Source: Sycobia sp. Sy_11 (Eukaryota > Arthropoda > Insecta > Hymenoptera > Epichrysomallidae). Taken from it: 64,000 nt of DNA. The translations under genes and the position numbers were made by a program. The notes below the pieces were generated by a model. That model searched no databases. It was given only the letters and a program-made list of their open reading frames with translations, and had not been told where the DNA came from. The stretch lies in the NCBI GenBank assembly GCA_018907035.1, contig JACCIC010000014.1, positions 2,860,001-2,924,000 on the forward strand. Reading direction: 5' to 3'. Positions within the stretch are counted from its first letter, which is position 1. The number at the start of each line of letters is the position of its first letter. Below are positions 36,350 through 48,837 of the stretch, piece after piece.

Positions 36350-37810
36350 ATCGAAGTGGAAATTAAATTGTCTGAAAAATAAAATGTGAAGAACGAATTT
36401 TAATGTGTGAGTGTGCGTGTGTTTGTCTGTGTTTGTACGTTATAATAAGAATCATTATATACACGGGGTTGCATTTACAAATTTTTTTCTTGTCATTTTT
36501 ATGAAATATTAGTTTTTTTTGAAATTTCAGTAATTTCATGAATGGGTTCTATTGCAAAATACTGAAAAATATTTTCTGTAGTAATTCATTTTGGCAAAGG
36601 AAATGTCCACCGCTTCTACGAGAGCACCGCTGCATCAAAACACAAATGGCAGTGAACTTTTTATTGATTAATTTAAAAATAATTGTTTAAAGACTGTGCT
36701 GTATCTTGTAGTCGCATTGCATATTAAACAACAGATTGAGTGTGCTGTAATTATTTATCTTCAATTGTTCTGAAGATTTCTATGAAAAATTAAGTTCTTA
36801 ATCTCCTGTTCGAGAACCTTTTCGGTAATGTGAAGAGTACTCTACTATGTTGGAACAGTTCGTATGCTTCACTTTGATGAATTTCGGTAATTTTCAGTTT
36901 TATATATTCTTTTTGAAGAAATTTTACTAATATAAGCAATGGTTAAGCATACTTTTCGAGCGCTTATGGCGGCCATTTATTTAATTTACCTATCTCCGAC
37001 TAGTATCTGATATTATATTCACGTTGTCAATAGTTGAAATTTACCACGGTCTCATGGTCTTTTGCAAAATTTTCCTTTAACGACATAAAGAAATAATTGC
37101 ACAATATATACAGTAAGTTTTCTATTATCATAAAAAAAATGATTGGTAAACATGAAAAATAAGTAGAAATAACTGCTGAAACTGGTTATTTTACATTATA
37201 ATTCATGGAATTCGTGCAATAATTCGTATTCATATGTAAATTTAAGTCTTTCAATTTTATCTAATTAATTGTAAATTAAATTCCATTTCCCAAGGATCAT
37301 TTTAGCTGTTAAAAAATAAAACAATCACTTTGTTGGGAAGCCTTGAGGAGAAATAAAGTTGAAGTTTATTGGGGTTATGATTTTGCCAATTTACACTTTA
37401 TTATCCATTAAAACTCTATGTACCAAGCTATAAATTTTTTTATACATATTTTTGTATTACATATAACTCGCTATATGAGTTATAGTAAATTTAAAAATTT
37501 TGCATTTTTACGAACGAGAAAAATTTAAGCTGAGATCCTGCACGACGCGGCGAATTTTTCACGAAGCCCCCTCAACGGACTGTTCATAACCGAGATGCGA
37601 ATCGTCTTCTTACTGTGATAATTTAGTCGATCTTATTAAAAAAAAAAAAAAATTTCAAGCTAAAAAAACCAATTTAAATAATTCGTCGTCGCAGGTCTTT
37701 TATACCCCGTTCCCTCGATCTATCGCTACTCCCCGTGACTAAATTGAGTTCGTTTCGTTATCCTATCCCTGAGCTGTCTGGTGCTTCATACAATGATTAA
37801 TGGACTTAGA
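36350..37810. other. Longest AT-rich microsatellite-free island
   Basis: About 1.4 kb of AT-rich unique DNA, stopped in all frames. The flanks on both sides are CpG-rich and repeat-rich. No gene, RNA or transposon ends recognised. Confidence 0.5.
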
Positions 37811-37812
37811 TC

Positions 37813-37814
<2 letters not shown>

Positions 37815-37867
<53 letters not shown>
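37815..37867. repeat. (TA)26 microsatellite
   Basis: A perfect TA run. Confidence 0.97.
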
Positions 37868-37870
<3 letters not shown>

Positions 37871-38215
37871 GAGCTTAAAAAGAATCGAGCGTATATAATA
37901 GCATCGGGCGTATTATACATATTTACGTATACTTTGTAATCTCCATACACACACACACACACGCATTGTACCCGCGTTTGATCTGTAGCGCGCGCACGCG
38001 ATTTTCGTTCGACGCCCGTATCTATACATATATACAAGGCGGTATTAAACTTGTACATACAGACGGTGAATTCGAGGGGTCTATACGTAAGTTAATTGCG
38101 TCTCCCCTTCCGCCTACTTTATGCCCCCCCTGTAGCGAAGGTAAGCGAGAATTTCATCAAAGGCGAGAAACTTTTTAATTGTCCGACGGGAAACAGTGTT
38201 GGAAGTTTCATTGGA

Positions 38216-38216
<1 letters not shown>

Positions 38217-38268
<52 letters not shown>
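38217..38268. repeat. (TA)26 microsatellite
   Basis: A perfect TA run. Confidence 0.97.
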
Positions 38269-38271
<3 letters not shown>

Positions 38272-38948
38272 GCAGTGTCAAACGGAAAATTGAAAGCTTT
38301 CTGCCAAATTCAAGATTATGGCGCGTCTTCAAAAAGCGCTGTGGTAATAATACTGGTTTTCTTCCTTTTTTCGTTCAAGCATCAATGTTTAGGAAAAAAA
38401 TGCATTCGATCTAAATTTTATAAATCCACAATTAATTTACTAGTTTTTCTATATATTAATGAACCATTAAAAGTCGATATTATTAGGTAGTGATCATTCA
38501 AGAGATCTGCAAAACTATAAAAAATAATTATAAAAAATCTTTACCGGGCATATTATTGATCAGGTTCGATGCTCGTCATGCATCCGTGTCTGTCAGACAA
38601 ATCGGTTTAAGAAGCTCCGATCCATTATATAATTCAGGACCGTATATATGTATAATATCTGACTGAGCAATCAATCCATCAGCCACCCGAGTTCGCTTCG
38701 ATCTCCATCAGAAATATAAACCGAAAATAAATCCACCGCGGGAGAGAGAAAGAGAGCGAGAGGGAGCGGGAGAGATCCCCAGTCCTTTGGCAAAATACTG
38801 TCAGTCACGACGCTCGCGGAACCTCCGCGTCGCGGGATCATATCCGAAATCGACGTTTCCGCCGGGAAGGCGAAGGGGCGGCCCGGGGCGAAGCGGACGG
38901 AGGGGGAAGGGGGAGGGGGCGGGCGGACTGCCGAAAATAATGCCAGGC

Positions 38949-38966
38949 GCGCGCGCGCGCGCGCGT
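38949..38966. repeat. (CG)9 run
   Basis: A perfect alternating CG tract in a GC-rich patch (38860-39070). Confidence 0.93.
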
Positions 38967-39189
38967 ATTGAAATGATAATTCGGCCGCCGCTCCCCCTCC
39001 CACGAGCCAGGAAAGGTGTCCGAAATTAGAATCGTGAAAGCGCCCGCGCCGCGTATATCGCCGGGGGAGGACGGGGATCTCCGCTCGAAGCGGCGACGGC
39101 TGCTGAATATTTTAGCGGGCCAGCGATACTTGTCGCGTCTGATACTGTAGAAGCAGTTCTAAATACATCGTGGATTGTGGAGGTGTGCG

Positions 39190-40410
39190 CGTCTGGATGT
39201 ACGGGGTGTTTCGTTTTAACGTATCACTTATTATACAATTGGGGCTGGATGATGAAAGCTACCGTCGAAATAAGTTATCGGTGCGAATAGATCATAGAAC
39301 GCCCATTGGATAGATTTTTGGGCGCAGTTTTAATCGTGGAGCCGTTTAATGAGGTGTGGCTTTATTCAGATCCATGAAGAGAAAAATTCATTTCTGAATT
39401 ACTCAAGTAAAACAACTAAATCACAGTTTAGCAAGTCTGTCAGATTTCATTGTAGTATTTTTGATATTCAAAACTGTCGTTTTATCTTAAAGAGTAGAGT
39501 TTTAATCGCACTTAAGTTAAAGATGATCAGCGAAGACGCTACTTCGCACGTCTGACACCAGGCGGCGATTCGCTGCCTTTCACGTTCACGTATCTGAATC
39601 TTGATTCCGGAATAAAATAATAACTGGATGATATTAAAAACTTATCTAAATCATACGAACGTCGGGAAAGTCATGTTATATTTTTGTCATATTTGTATAT
39701 ACAAAGATACGTTAGATTTTCATAATAATTGATTAATCTTTTAATACTGGCGAAATGAATTGGTATTTCTGTGAAAAAATACAAGTTTTAGAATTTAATC
39801 TTTAGTGATTCACTCGCTCCTATGAAAAAATCGCTCGAAAGAAATTTTAATCCACTAACTAGGGAATAATACACGTTTGACATTATAAAAAGTTACTTCA
39901 CTTTTCATGAGTAATTTTAGACTCCCTAGGATTTGGACAGATTCTCGGATAATCTTTTCGATTTTCAAAAAATCTGATCACCTGCGTTTCATTTTCAATC
40001 GCTCACTATTGATCTCAGACGTTCCTGTACGTGTATTCAGTTAAAATGGACCGAGTTCTGTATATCTATACGTACTATATACGTACGTATATAGTCGACC
40101 TACCTCGGGGCGCCCTCTCCATTGATTTTTGGAACGAATGAACGAAGGAACCGGCGCTGCTCCGATGCGTGCGGCACGCGGCAGCAGCGCCTCGATAATG
40201 ATATTATTAATATACAGCGTTGTTCCAAAAAGACTGGATAGGCTATACAAATGGGACGAGCCATGGCTTATACCCATCGGCCAATCACAGCTCGCACAGT
40301 TAAATATTGATAAGGTGGGCGTGGCATTGTACTCGGATTCAATTTCGTTTTATTACGAAAGAAAAAATTACGATCGGCTCGCTCTAATATATCCTATTAA
40401 TTGAATGAGA
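39190..40410. mobile_element. Possible ancient transposon relic (low confidence)
   Basis: GGGGTGTTTCGTTTTAACGT at 39201-39220 resembles the GGGTGTTCC/TTTTAAC-type starts of repeats that I recall as common in arthropod genomes. Downstream lie two repeat-free open frames (39349-39555 and 40129-40404, both +) and a perfect 22-bp palindrome (40074-40095). I found no matching inverted terminal repeats, target-site duplication or transposase motif, so this is only a suspicion. Confidence 0.15.
40074..40095. repeat. Perfect 22-bp palindrome
   Basis: ACTATATACGT followed directly by its reverse complement. Unlike the TA arrays it has a non-repetitive core (ACGTACGT). Confidence 0.9.
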
Positions 40411-40979
40411 AAATTACTTTTTATTGAAATAATTTAATAATGTTACTCTCATCCACGGCAGATTGAGCTCCGAACGGATCACATCGTAGACGTCCCTATA
40501 GGCATAGCGCAGCTTGCTCGCGATTATCGCAACTGTAATATAAACCCGTAAATCATTCCGAAACTCATTATCGCGGCTATTATTCTTGCGTCCGAGTAAA
40601 AAGTCACGCCTCCCCCCACCCCTTTTTATCGACAATTCCGTTCGTCTGGCGAGTCTTTTCGGCGACACGGTGTACATAAACTCAGGGCGCCGGATCGACT
40701 CGGCGCTCTGGGCGCATATTGAACGTACGCGCGGCGCGTCGCGGCGCCACGCCGGCCATATACGGTAGAATGGCGGGAGGGGGGGGGGAGCTTTCGTGCC
40801 GAAAATACACAGCGGCATTTATTAGCCGGTCAGGTGTATTAATTCCAGGTGTGTGTGTGTGTGTGTGCATGTGCGCCTGTGATGCTTAGTATAATTATTA
40901 TAATACGCGTATATAGTACCGCTGGCGCTCTTGTACGAATTCGTATTTTTATTCATTTATTTATGTTTTTCTTTTATAG

Positions 40980-41014
40980 ATCAAAAAGACGCAGCAACTC
41001 TATTAAAGCGTTTT
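40980..41014 (+). other. Weak micro-exon candidate
   Basis: A strong T-rich acceptor (TTTTATAG ending 40979) and a donor-like TTTT|GTATGT (GT at 41015) enclose 35 nt with one open frame. Such pairs occur by chance at this length, and there is no other support. Confidence 0.1.
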
Positions 41015-41019
41015 GTATG

Positions 41020-41026
<7 letters not shown>

Positions 41027-41075
<49 letters not shown>
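41027..41075. repeat. (AT)24 microsatellite
   Basis: A perfect run. Confidence 0.97.
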
Positions 41076-41078
<3 letters not shown>

Positions 41079-41387
41079 AGAGAATCGTGTACAAGATTCG
41101 CGTATAAAGGCATGCATTATATAGAAAAACGGCTTGTTTATCTTAATTAAAAAGTGGTTCGTATATACATATGTGTGTATACATACGTACGCTGGGATGT
41201 GTTAGCCGTGTGGAAGAAATAAAAAGCGAGGGACTGTAAAAATGTATCGTGTACGCAGTGGAGTCCGTTTAATTGGACGGTGGGCGCTCGCCTCGATGTT
41301 TAATTAATCTGTTACACGTTTATTATATACATTGTAGAATACCGCATACTGATTCTCCTCGCATCCTTGTCAACAAATGGTTTTCAA

Positions 41388-41389
<2 letters not shown>

Positions 41390-41441
<52 letters not shown>
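41390..41441. repeat. (AT)26 microsatellite
   Basis: A perfect run. Confidence 0.97.
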
Positions 41442-41443
<2 letters not shown>

Positions 41444-41900
41444 ATCTAGCCAATAAAAGTATAGAGGCGGGAATCGCGTATAGGCGCGTCTGTATAAAGA
41501 TGTACATTTATACGGCTTTATAGGACGCGCGCCGGGGTAGAAAATAGCGTAACGAAGAATCGCTCGGCATGGCGCACGTTGGGCCGGCGGAATCGAGGGC
41601 TCGGGTTTTAATTGAAGTCGAGGAGCCGATGTGTAGAAATGTCGTGCGGACCGAGCGTACGAGCGCCGCCTGCAGCAAATCGCTTAAACCCACGCGTACG
41701 CTTCTATCGAACGCTCCTTCCGCTCTCTTGCTTTTTACCTTACGTCTGCAGTTTCAACGCACATTTATTTCTCAATTTCTGTCGTTCGCGTATCCCTCGG
41801 ACGTGTCATCATCATCACCGAATCCTACCTCGTCCAGATCTTTCCCCAATTATTGTATATAATGCACAGTCGAATTGTATTGTTGCAGCAACAGATATAT

Positions 41901-41902
<2 letters not shown>

Positions 41903-41933
<31 letters not shown>
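41903..41933. repeat. (TC)15 microsatellite
   Basis: A perfect TC array. Confidence 0.96.
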
Positions 41934-41935
<2 letters not shown>

Positions 41936-42260
41936 TTGTCTGCCTATGGCGCGGGTAGGGAGGGGGCAGGACAGGACTCTCGAGTAAACAGCTGTGCGTG
42001 GATTGTGACGCAACGCTATCGGGCCGCGGACTTTTGCTCTCACTCGTTAAATGTTGCCGAAAGCGCCGTAACGTACATATTATATATCTGTATAGGATGC
42101 AGAGACAGAGCGGCGGTCGCTCGCCTTTTATATCGAACCGGCCGCGCTACCGACTGAACTGTATTACCGCAACCGCGTGTCCGCGAGTAATTGGGGGATG
42201 CATGATTTAGGGGTCTCCAATGCACGCGCGCGCGTGCGCGCGTCTGAATTTTGGATAAGC

Positions 42261-42263
<3 letters not shown>

Positions 42264-42305
<42 letters not shown>
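42264..42305. repeat. (TA)21 microsatellite
   Basis: A perfect TA run following a CG/TG alternation (42224-42243). Confidence 0.97.
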
Positions 42306-42308
<3 letters not shown>

Positions 42309-42599
42309 GGGATTTGGAGAGCGTCGCAGATTATTCAGAGGGGGAGGGGGGGGTGATGAGCTGCCTCGGACATTAAACGAGGCGGATCGGTGGGAATCGC
42401 CACGGGGCGCTATACGAGCGAATTTAATTTATACGGTTTAGGCATTTGACGGCAACGTGTAGTGGGGGGGAAGGGGGAGAGAAGGGGTAATCGATCGGAA
42501 CTCCCAGTTGCTCGATATACGCAATATATGCTATATACACGAGGACCGGAATGACGCGGCGCCCGATCGCGACCCGTGGAATTCGACGCGCAACGTTTA

Positions 42600-43680
42600 T
42601 ACACAGTCGGCACGTCCCGTCCCCGTTGATTTTTCGCGGGTCATCCTCCGTGTCCCGTGCGTATATCGTATTCGATCCTAATCCGGCGGGTTATAAATAG
42701 AAATGAGTAAGGCTTTTCCCGACTTTCCCCCCCGTTCAACTTGACGTCCTGAGATCGGTGACGAGATGGCCGCGATATCGAGAACTGAGAGGGGAGCGTG
42801 ATTATGTAATAGGATAACATAAGATAATAGTGTGGCTTGGGAAAAAAAAAATAGAATTTCTATATATATTGATTTACGGTCGGTTCAATAGCTGGGCGTT
42901 GAAGGGCTGTTAAAAGACTTTCATTCGGTTCGGAGAATTGACCAAAACATAGAATTTGATTTCAATCCTTTAATCCTTTGCTATCAGAACCGCACGATTG
43001 CACAGCAGTGTTGTTGTGATTTTTTTTTAACGTATTGAGAATTCTCCGACTTTACATAATATCGGAATAAATCGACGGCACATAAATCAAAGACGACTGC
43101 CATGCTTATCCAGGCAATGCTACGTAACTCTGACTTCGTCACTAGAGGTCATGACGAGATTTTCATTACCAATAGGGCAATATTATTTGTCGTACGACAC
43201 AGTGTCCCCGTCAATTATCAGTTATCTTCTTGAAGATAAATTTGAGTAACTGGCGAGTTGCGTTTCGGAAAATACGCATTATTAGAAATTGACATGTGAG
43301 TAATTCGATCAAACTTGCATAGGTTGGCTTTCTAATAGATTTTTAATAAGGTGTAAAGGTGATGTGTATAGAATTATTGTTTTATGAATTGAGGTTCAGT
43401 TCGTGATGAGTTGACCAAGTGAAACCATTAATTCATTGTAGCAAAATCATTTATGTGGATTGTTGAATTTAACATCTCAACGTACATACAGGAGAGATGC
43501 ATATGACTTTGGCAAGTTGTTGTTTTTTTATCTGTGGTCCTGTATTTGTAAGATTATAAACAAATTGTTATGCGAACTTACAATACAATTTACAATCAAT
43601 CAAATTGTATGAAGATTTTTTAACTATAGCAAGTAGAACCGGTTTCTCGATAGAAATATTACCGTTGAATTTTCGTATTA
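42600..43680. other. AT-rich unique sequence, no gene seen
   Basis: Stop-rich and repeat-free from 42840. No paired splice sites. Confidence 0.45.
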
Positions 43681-43682
43681 AA

Positions 43683-43713
43683 AAAAATGTATATATATAT
43701 ATATACATTTTTA
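43683..43713. repeat. Hairpin around a short (TA)n
   Basis: A TA run flanked by AAAAATG and CATTTTT, so the inverted repeat extends beyond the dinucleotide core. Confidence 0.85.
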
Positions 43714-44721
43714 ATCAACGTTGTAAAAGTATGTGGATCTATGTTTGCAGCAACGTCGATCTTTATATCCGCAAAACTCGTTTATATCCACCGAGCGGGA
43801 TTCGACTACTTAAACTGTGGGCCCCATTCCGGTCATAGGGCAGTTTCGCGACCCCTCTAACCCCTTTATGCATTAATACATTTTTACCCTCCGCGTTTCG
43901 CGCTCTTTGCCCTTCCCTCGACTCCACATGCATACGCGTGTACCCTCTTCACGCCTGACAAAAGCCCTCTGCAGCTCAACCGCGCGCCACGTGCGCGCTT
44001 CGGGCGCCGGGTCAAAGAGCGAGCACGTCCGTGCATCGCGCGAGTGCCGCGCACGGAACGGGATGACGGGGCGCGGGATGGCCTCGCCAAAGCGGGCGAG
44101 ACTGCGCGGCGGAGGGGGGGGGGACAGGGCGAGGGGTTGGCGACACACGGAGCCATACCCGTGTAAAATTAATTATCTCACGGTTCGCGCGTTTCATTGC
44201 GTTTTATACGCGCCCGGCCGGCTGCAAAACTTGTTTACGACCGCGCACCGCGCCACAGCGAACGGGCGAGCGCCGGTGGAAAGGGTGGTGGAGGGTTGGA
44301 GAAGAGGCTTTTAATAAATATTTCGATGAATTGGGACCGAAGGGCGACGAGGACTCATCGCGCGCCCCTATCCCTCTTATGCGACACGTAACATCCCCTT
44401 CCCCCCCCCCTCTCCACCGCCATCTCAGACCAGTCGCAGTTTTACCCGGTGCTCGTGTAATAATTAAAGAAAACAAGCCGTTAATGAGTTTTCGAGCGTC
44501 GACGAAATTTGTTCCAGCGCGGAACTGGTAAGGGGCGTGGTAGTCGGCACATAGGGGTCGGGGGGATGGGGGGGGGTTGTCGTTGGCGTCGAGCTTGCGC
44601 GACAACACTGCTATTTGTTAATTTTGAGAGCCACGCGCGCGCGCGCACCCGGTGGTTTTGCTCCGGCTCTGGAAATGGGTCAAGCGTAAGCGTGACACAA
44701 AAGATGTATATACATGCGTGT

Positions 44722-44728
<7 letters not shown>

Positions 44729-44755
<27 letters not shown>
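44729..44755. repeat. (TA)13 microsatellite
   Basis: A perfect TA run of 27 bp. Confidence 0.96.
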
Positions 44756-45255
44756 TTGCATACGTACACGTTGCAGAGAGATGCATTATTGCGCGAGCGG
44801 ATACAGCAATTAATTTACTCTCGGGTCGTAGAGAAATTTCCAGCGGGTCACCAAATTCAACGTCTTCGTTAAATTGAATTTCTGGTAAATCATTTAGTAA
44901 AATCAGGAGAGATAGACGTAAAGAAACGATTTTTCACATCTTAATTAAACAACTTAATCGTCATCATTAAAAGTTCATATCTTAATGATTACATTTTTTG
45001 TGTATAATTTATGGGTTTTAAGTAACGCGTTCATTCAAATTAATAATACTACATAAACTAGTGAGGCAATTGTTTACAATAAATCCCAATTCTTAACAGC
45101 CTTAAGGAATGATGACTCGCATAAAAGAAAGAACAAACGGGCAGGGATAAACGTAAGCGCGAACATAAGCACCGCTATAACACAGAATCAGAGCTTGCAT
45201 TGTCGAGTAAGCTCTGTGCCCAGATGTAACCCCTGCCCCCCTTCCCAAGTACAGA

Positions 45256-45258
<3 letters not shown>

Positions 45259-45311
<53 letters not shown>
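45259..45311. repeat. (TA)26 microsatellite
   Basis: A perfect TA run. Confidence 0.97.
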
Positions 45312-45314
<3 letters not shown>

Positions 45315-45668
45315 TATATAGTTGCGAAAACAAACTTTGAATGCAAATTTAAGCACGTTCGCATAATATAGAAGTATTCGTCGACAGTCGGTGGGGGTAC
45401 CGGCAAGGGCAGGGAGGGGACTCCACTCGGAAGTTGCGGAATTTTACCGAACAAACCGTCGGGCAAAGGGTAGGGGGGAGAGGCCGCGTCGCAACGCGCA
45501 GATGCGATGTGAATGCAGATTAAATGGATTGCTGGTATTAGGCGCAGGGGAGGGGGAGGGGAGTCAATTAAACGGATAAACAGGCATCACTGATTCATAT
45601 CGCAAATGTTACTCACGCAAATGGAATCCTAAGCGATTGGGAATTATTAATTATTAATTATTCATAAG

Positions 45669-45671
<3 letters not shown>

Positions 45672-45738
<67 letters not shown>
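45672..45738. repeat. (AT)33 microsatellite
   Basis: The longest uninterrupted TA run in the window, 67 bp. Confidence 0.97.
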
Positions 45739-45744
<6 letters not shown>

Positions 45745-46139
45745 TCTATGTATATAATCTCAGTTTCAACGAAACAGAGAGAAGCCCAACGTCTTCGTTA
45801 ATTTTCAACATAATTATATTCGACAACTGTCCTCCCCCAACTACGCGAGCATCTGCCCTTTGAAAACCATCGGGCTCACGTCCCCGTCGCCGCTTTATCG
45901 GCCCTCTATTCGGAATCCATTTGATATTTTAATTAAGCCCGGGCGGCTTTCACCGCGCGGCGCAGAATTTCGGGACAAGCACCCGGCGCGCGCGCGCGCG
46001 TGTCCATGAGTCAAAAGGGCTTAATCGAGCCTTATACATATATATCAGCTCTACTCTAAATTTCCAAACGCCGCCGATACACGCCGCGCCGTATATATAA
46101 TATATAGTTCGAAGCGTTTCTCGCTTATTCGCGCGTTCC

Positions 46140-46142
<3 letters not shown>

Positions 46143-46183
<41 letters not shown>
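46143..46183. repeat. (GA)20 microsatellite
   Basis: A perfect GA array. Confidence 0.96.
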
Positions 46184-46187
<4 letters not shown>

Positions 46188-46482
46188 TGGGTGAAAGAGA
46201 GAAGAAGTGGGGGGAGCGACCCAAAAGTTCGCGCAGTATTATATAAACCAAAATGCACTGCTATACTATGCTCCACGAACCTCTGGCGCCAGAGGGTTGG
46301 GGGGTAAGGGGAGGTGTGGCACACGGGTGCATAAATATAGTCGATGAACTCTCTCTCTCTCCCGCTCGCTTTCTACACTCGTCGCCCGCGATAGGGAGAA
46401 GTCCACCCCACCTCTTGCTCGCTAACTCCTGCTGTAATTTATAAAAGCCAACCTATAACGCACCGCAGCTAAATCCAATAAA

Positions 46483-46650
46483 CCGAGACAGAGAGAGATA
46501 GAGAGAGGGAGGAAGAGATAGCGAGAGCTATGAAGCGACGCGGTGCAGTGGTGGCGCGTCCACTTGGGCTTTGGCATCCCGCAGTTCGTGCGGCTGCGCG
46601 CCGCGGTGGCGGCATATAGTCGCCTCTTAGAGTAGCCATCGACTCTCTTT

Positions 46651-46692
<42 letters not shown>
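46483..46692. repeat. (GA)n and (CT)n inverted pair
   Basis: GA-rich tract at 46489-46520 and CT array at 46659-46692, complementary arms about 140 bp apart. Confidence 0.9.
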
Positions 46693-46694
<2 letters not shown>

Positions 46695-46950
46695 CACGTA
46701 TGTATTTAAACCCGCGGGTATGTGCACGAGCATGTGTGCTGCATAGCCCTTCCCCTATTATTTTGGTTATGCAAATGCGCATCTCGGCACGCGAACGCGC
46801 GGGTCACAACTCCGCATAGGGAGACCTAGAGAGGGAGAGAGAGAGAGAGAGAGCCCAATGAAGGGCACGAGAGGGAGAGGCACGGCTGGCAAAAGAGTGA
46901 GAAAAAGATTCAACCGGTGGGGAAAGGAAAGGGGAGGACTAGCAAAGTGG

Positions 46951-46954
<4 letters not shown>

Positions 46955-46999
<45 letters not shown>

Positions 47000-47141
47000 C
47001 AAGGCATTAGAGCCATATATGATTCATCCGGAGTGGAGGATCATCGGCAGGCCGACGGGGGTTGCGCACGCGGGGGCAGACCATTTTATGCTCGAATGAA
47101 TAAGGTACTTGTCTCTCTATCTCTCTCCTTCTCCTGCCCCT

Positions 47142-47194
<53 letters not shown>
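46955..47194. repeat. (GA)21 and (CT)23 inverted pair
   Basis: GA array at 46955-46997 and CT array at 47149-47194. The arms are over 40 bp each and 151 bp apart, the strongest GA/CT stem-forming pair in the window. Confidence 0.95.
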
Positions 47195-47202
<8 letters not shown>

Positions 47203-47719
47203 ACTGCCCTCGCAAAATTTTATATCTATATGTTTATCTTCTTTATTATACGTCTCCCTGCTTTTATTCCTGCTTTCCCTATACGAATATACGATTTCGG
47301 AGTGTGCTATACTTTTATATTTGCCGATCGCCAGTGGGTACGCAAGTAGTATGAAATTCCAATGCTTAGGATCGATGTTTAACACGCGGCACGCTTTCCA
47401 TATTGATATAAGAACAAAACGGAGAAGTTCTGAATACCTCTGAGAAATTGCATCACTTACTGAAAATACTCGAGCCATTTCTGAATAAAATGTTATCCCT
47501 CTTGGTTTCAGGATAATTTCGTATCCCCGGTGTAATAGTAAAAATCAAAGATCTACTTTGTAGCATTTTCGATCCTGTGCAGTATAACTTCTAACATCTA
47601 CAATAATAATCGAGAATAAACTCTAACAAACAAAAATAAAAGTTATAAAGTTAAAATAAATGAAATTTTATCCACTTATTATTGTCGTTAGAAATTGCCG
47701 ATTTATAATCTCGCGTTTG

Positions 47720-47726
<7 letters not shown>

Positions 47727-47768
<42 letters not shown>
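47727..47768. repeat. (AT)21 microsatellite
   Basis: The first of three TA runs within 460 bp. Confidence 0.97.
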
Positions 47769-47770
<2 letters not shown>

Positions 47771-47948
47771 TCGATTGAACCAATATAAAAAAATGCGCGA
47801 GCTTTTATGTGCCCAGTTTCGAAGTGGAAAATTGTCAGGTATACTAGCGAGATATAATTTATTAAGTACCATTATTCGCTTGTATACACCGATATTTGCA
47901 TATAAACACGCGCAATAACGGATTGTGTAAAACTTGTATATGCACGAG

Positions 47949-47951
<3 letters not shown>

Positions 47952-47992
<41 letters not shown>
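47952..47992. repeat. (TA)20 microsatellite
   Basis: The second of the three. Confidence 0.97.
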
Positions 47993-47995
<3 letters not shown>

Positions 47996-48133
47996 GAAGG
48001 GGACATTATTTTTCCACCACGAATACGAATTTGCGAATTGGACAAATGAAACATCGGCGAACGAAACGAGCTTGTAAACAGGGTTGTCGCATACGATAAT
48101 TGCGCTGGAAAAATTCTATATATAAACAGGCAT

Positions 48134-48135
<2 letters not shown>

Positions 48136-48186
<51 letters not shown>
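48136..48186. repeat. (AT)25 microsatellite
   Basis: The third of the three. Confidence 0.97.
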
Positions 48187-48193
<7 letters not shown>

Positions 48194-48297
48194 TCAAAAA
48201 ATTAAAATGTCGTTTACGCACGATATATGTGCAATGCTAATAATACATACATGTATGTATGCATTTGGAATCAAAATACGCAATACGGGGCTATAAT

Positions 48298-48330
48298 ATA
48301 TATACCCGATATATACCCGATATATACCCG
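48298..48330. repeat. 11-bp tandem repeat, three perfect copies
   Basis: The unit ATATATACCCG is repeated three times without mismatch. It is the only clean short minisatellite I see in the window. Confidence 0.95.
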
Positions 48331-48443
48331 ATGGCTCGCGTTTGTACGTACAGAGGCCAACGTATCTAAAAATACGCGGAATTTACTCCCACTCTGCCCA
48401 CCCCGGCAAATTGTGAAATATTTCGGCGTTACTGTGGATATCT

Positions 48444-48466
48444 ACACACACACACACACACACACA
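48444..48466. repeat. (CA)n microsatellite
   Basis: A perfect CA array. Confidence 0.95.
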
Positions 48467-48784
48467 AAGCCTCCGTCCTGCAATAATTCTCGAGCTTCGC
48501 CGAGCGCCTCTATCTCGCCGCCCGATATTATGCGCGTCGCGTACCGCCGCGAATATATGTACTCCGGTTTTGCGTTGCGTAGCTGCGGGGGAGGCGCGCG
48601 CACATTTCCATGCATACGCACGTACGTGCATGCACATATACACCTATCATAGTGAAGATGTGATATATCGAGATTTTCGCGCGGCATGTTTCGAAAATAT
48701 CAGTCGTCAGCCGTATGGGCGATCAGAACTCATTTGTTTAGTTCGCATGTTCAACCATGGGATGGAACTCGATTATAAGAGAGA

Positions 48785-48788
<4 letters not shown>

Positions 48789-48835
<47 letters not shown>
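48789..48835. repeat. (GA)23 microsatellite
   Basis: A perfect GA array. Confidence 0.96.
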
Positions 48836-48837
<2 letters not shown>

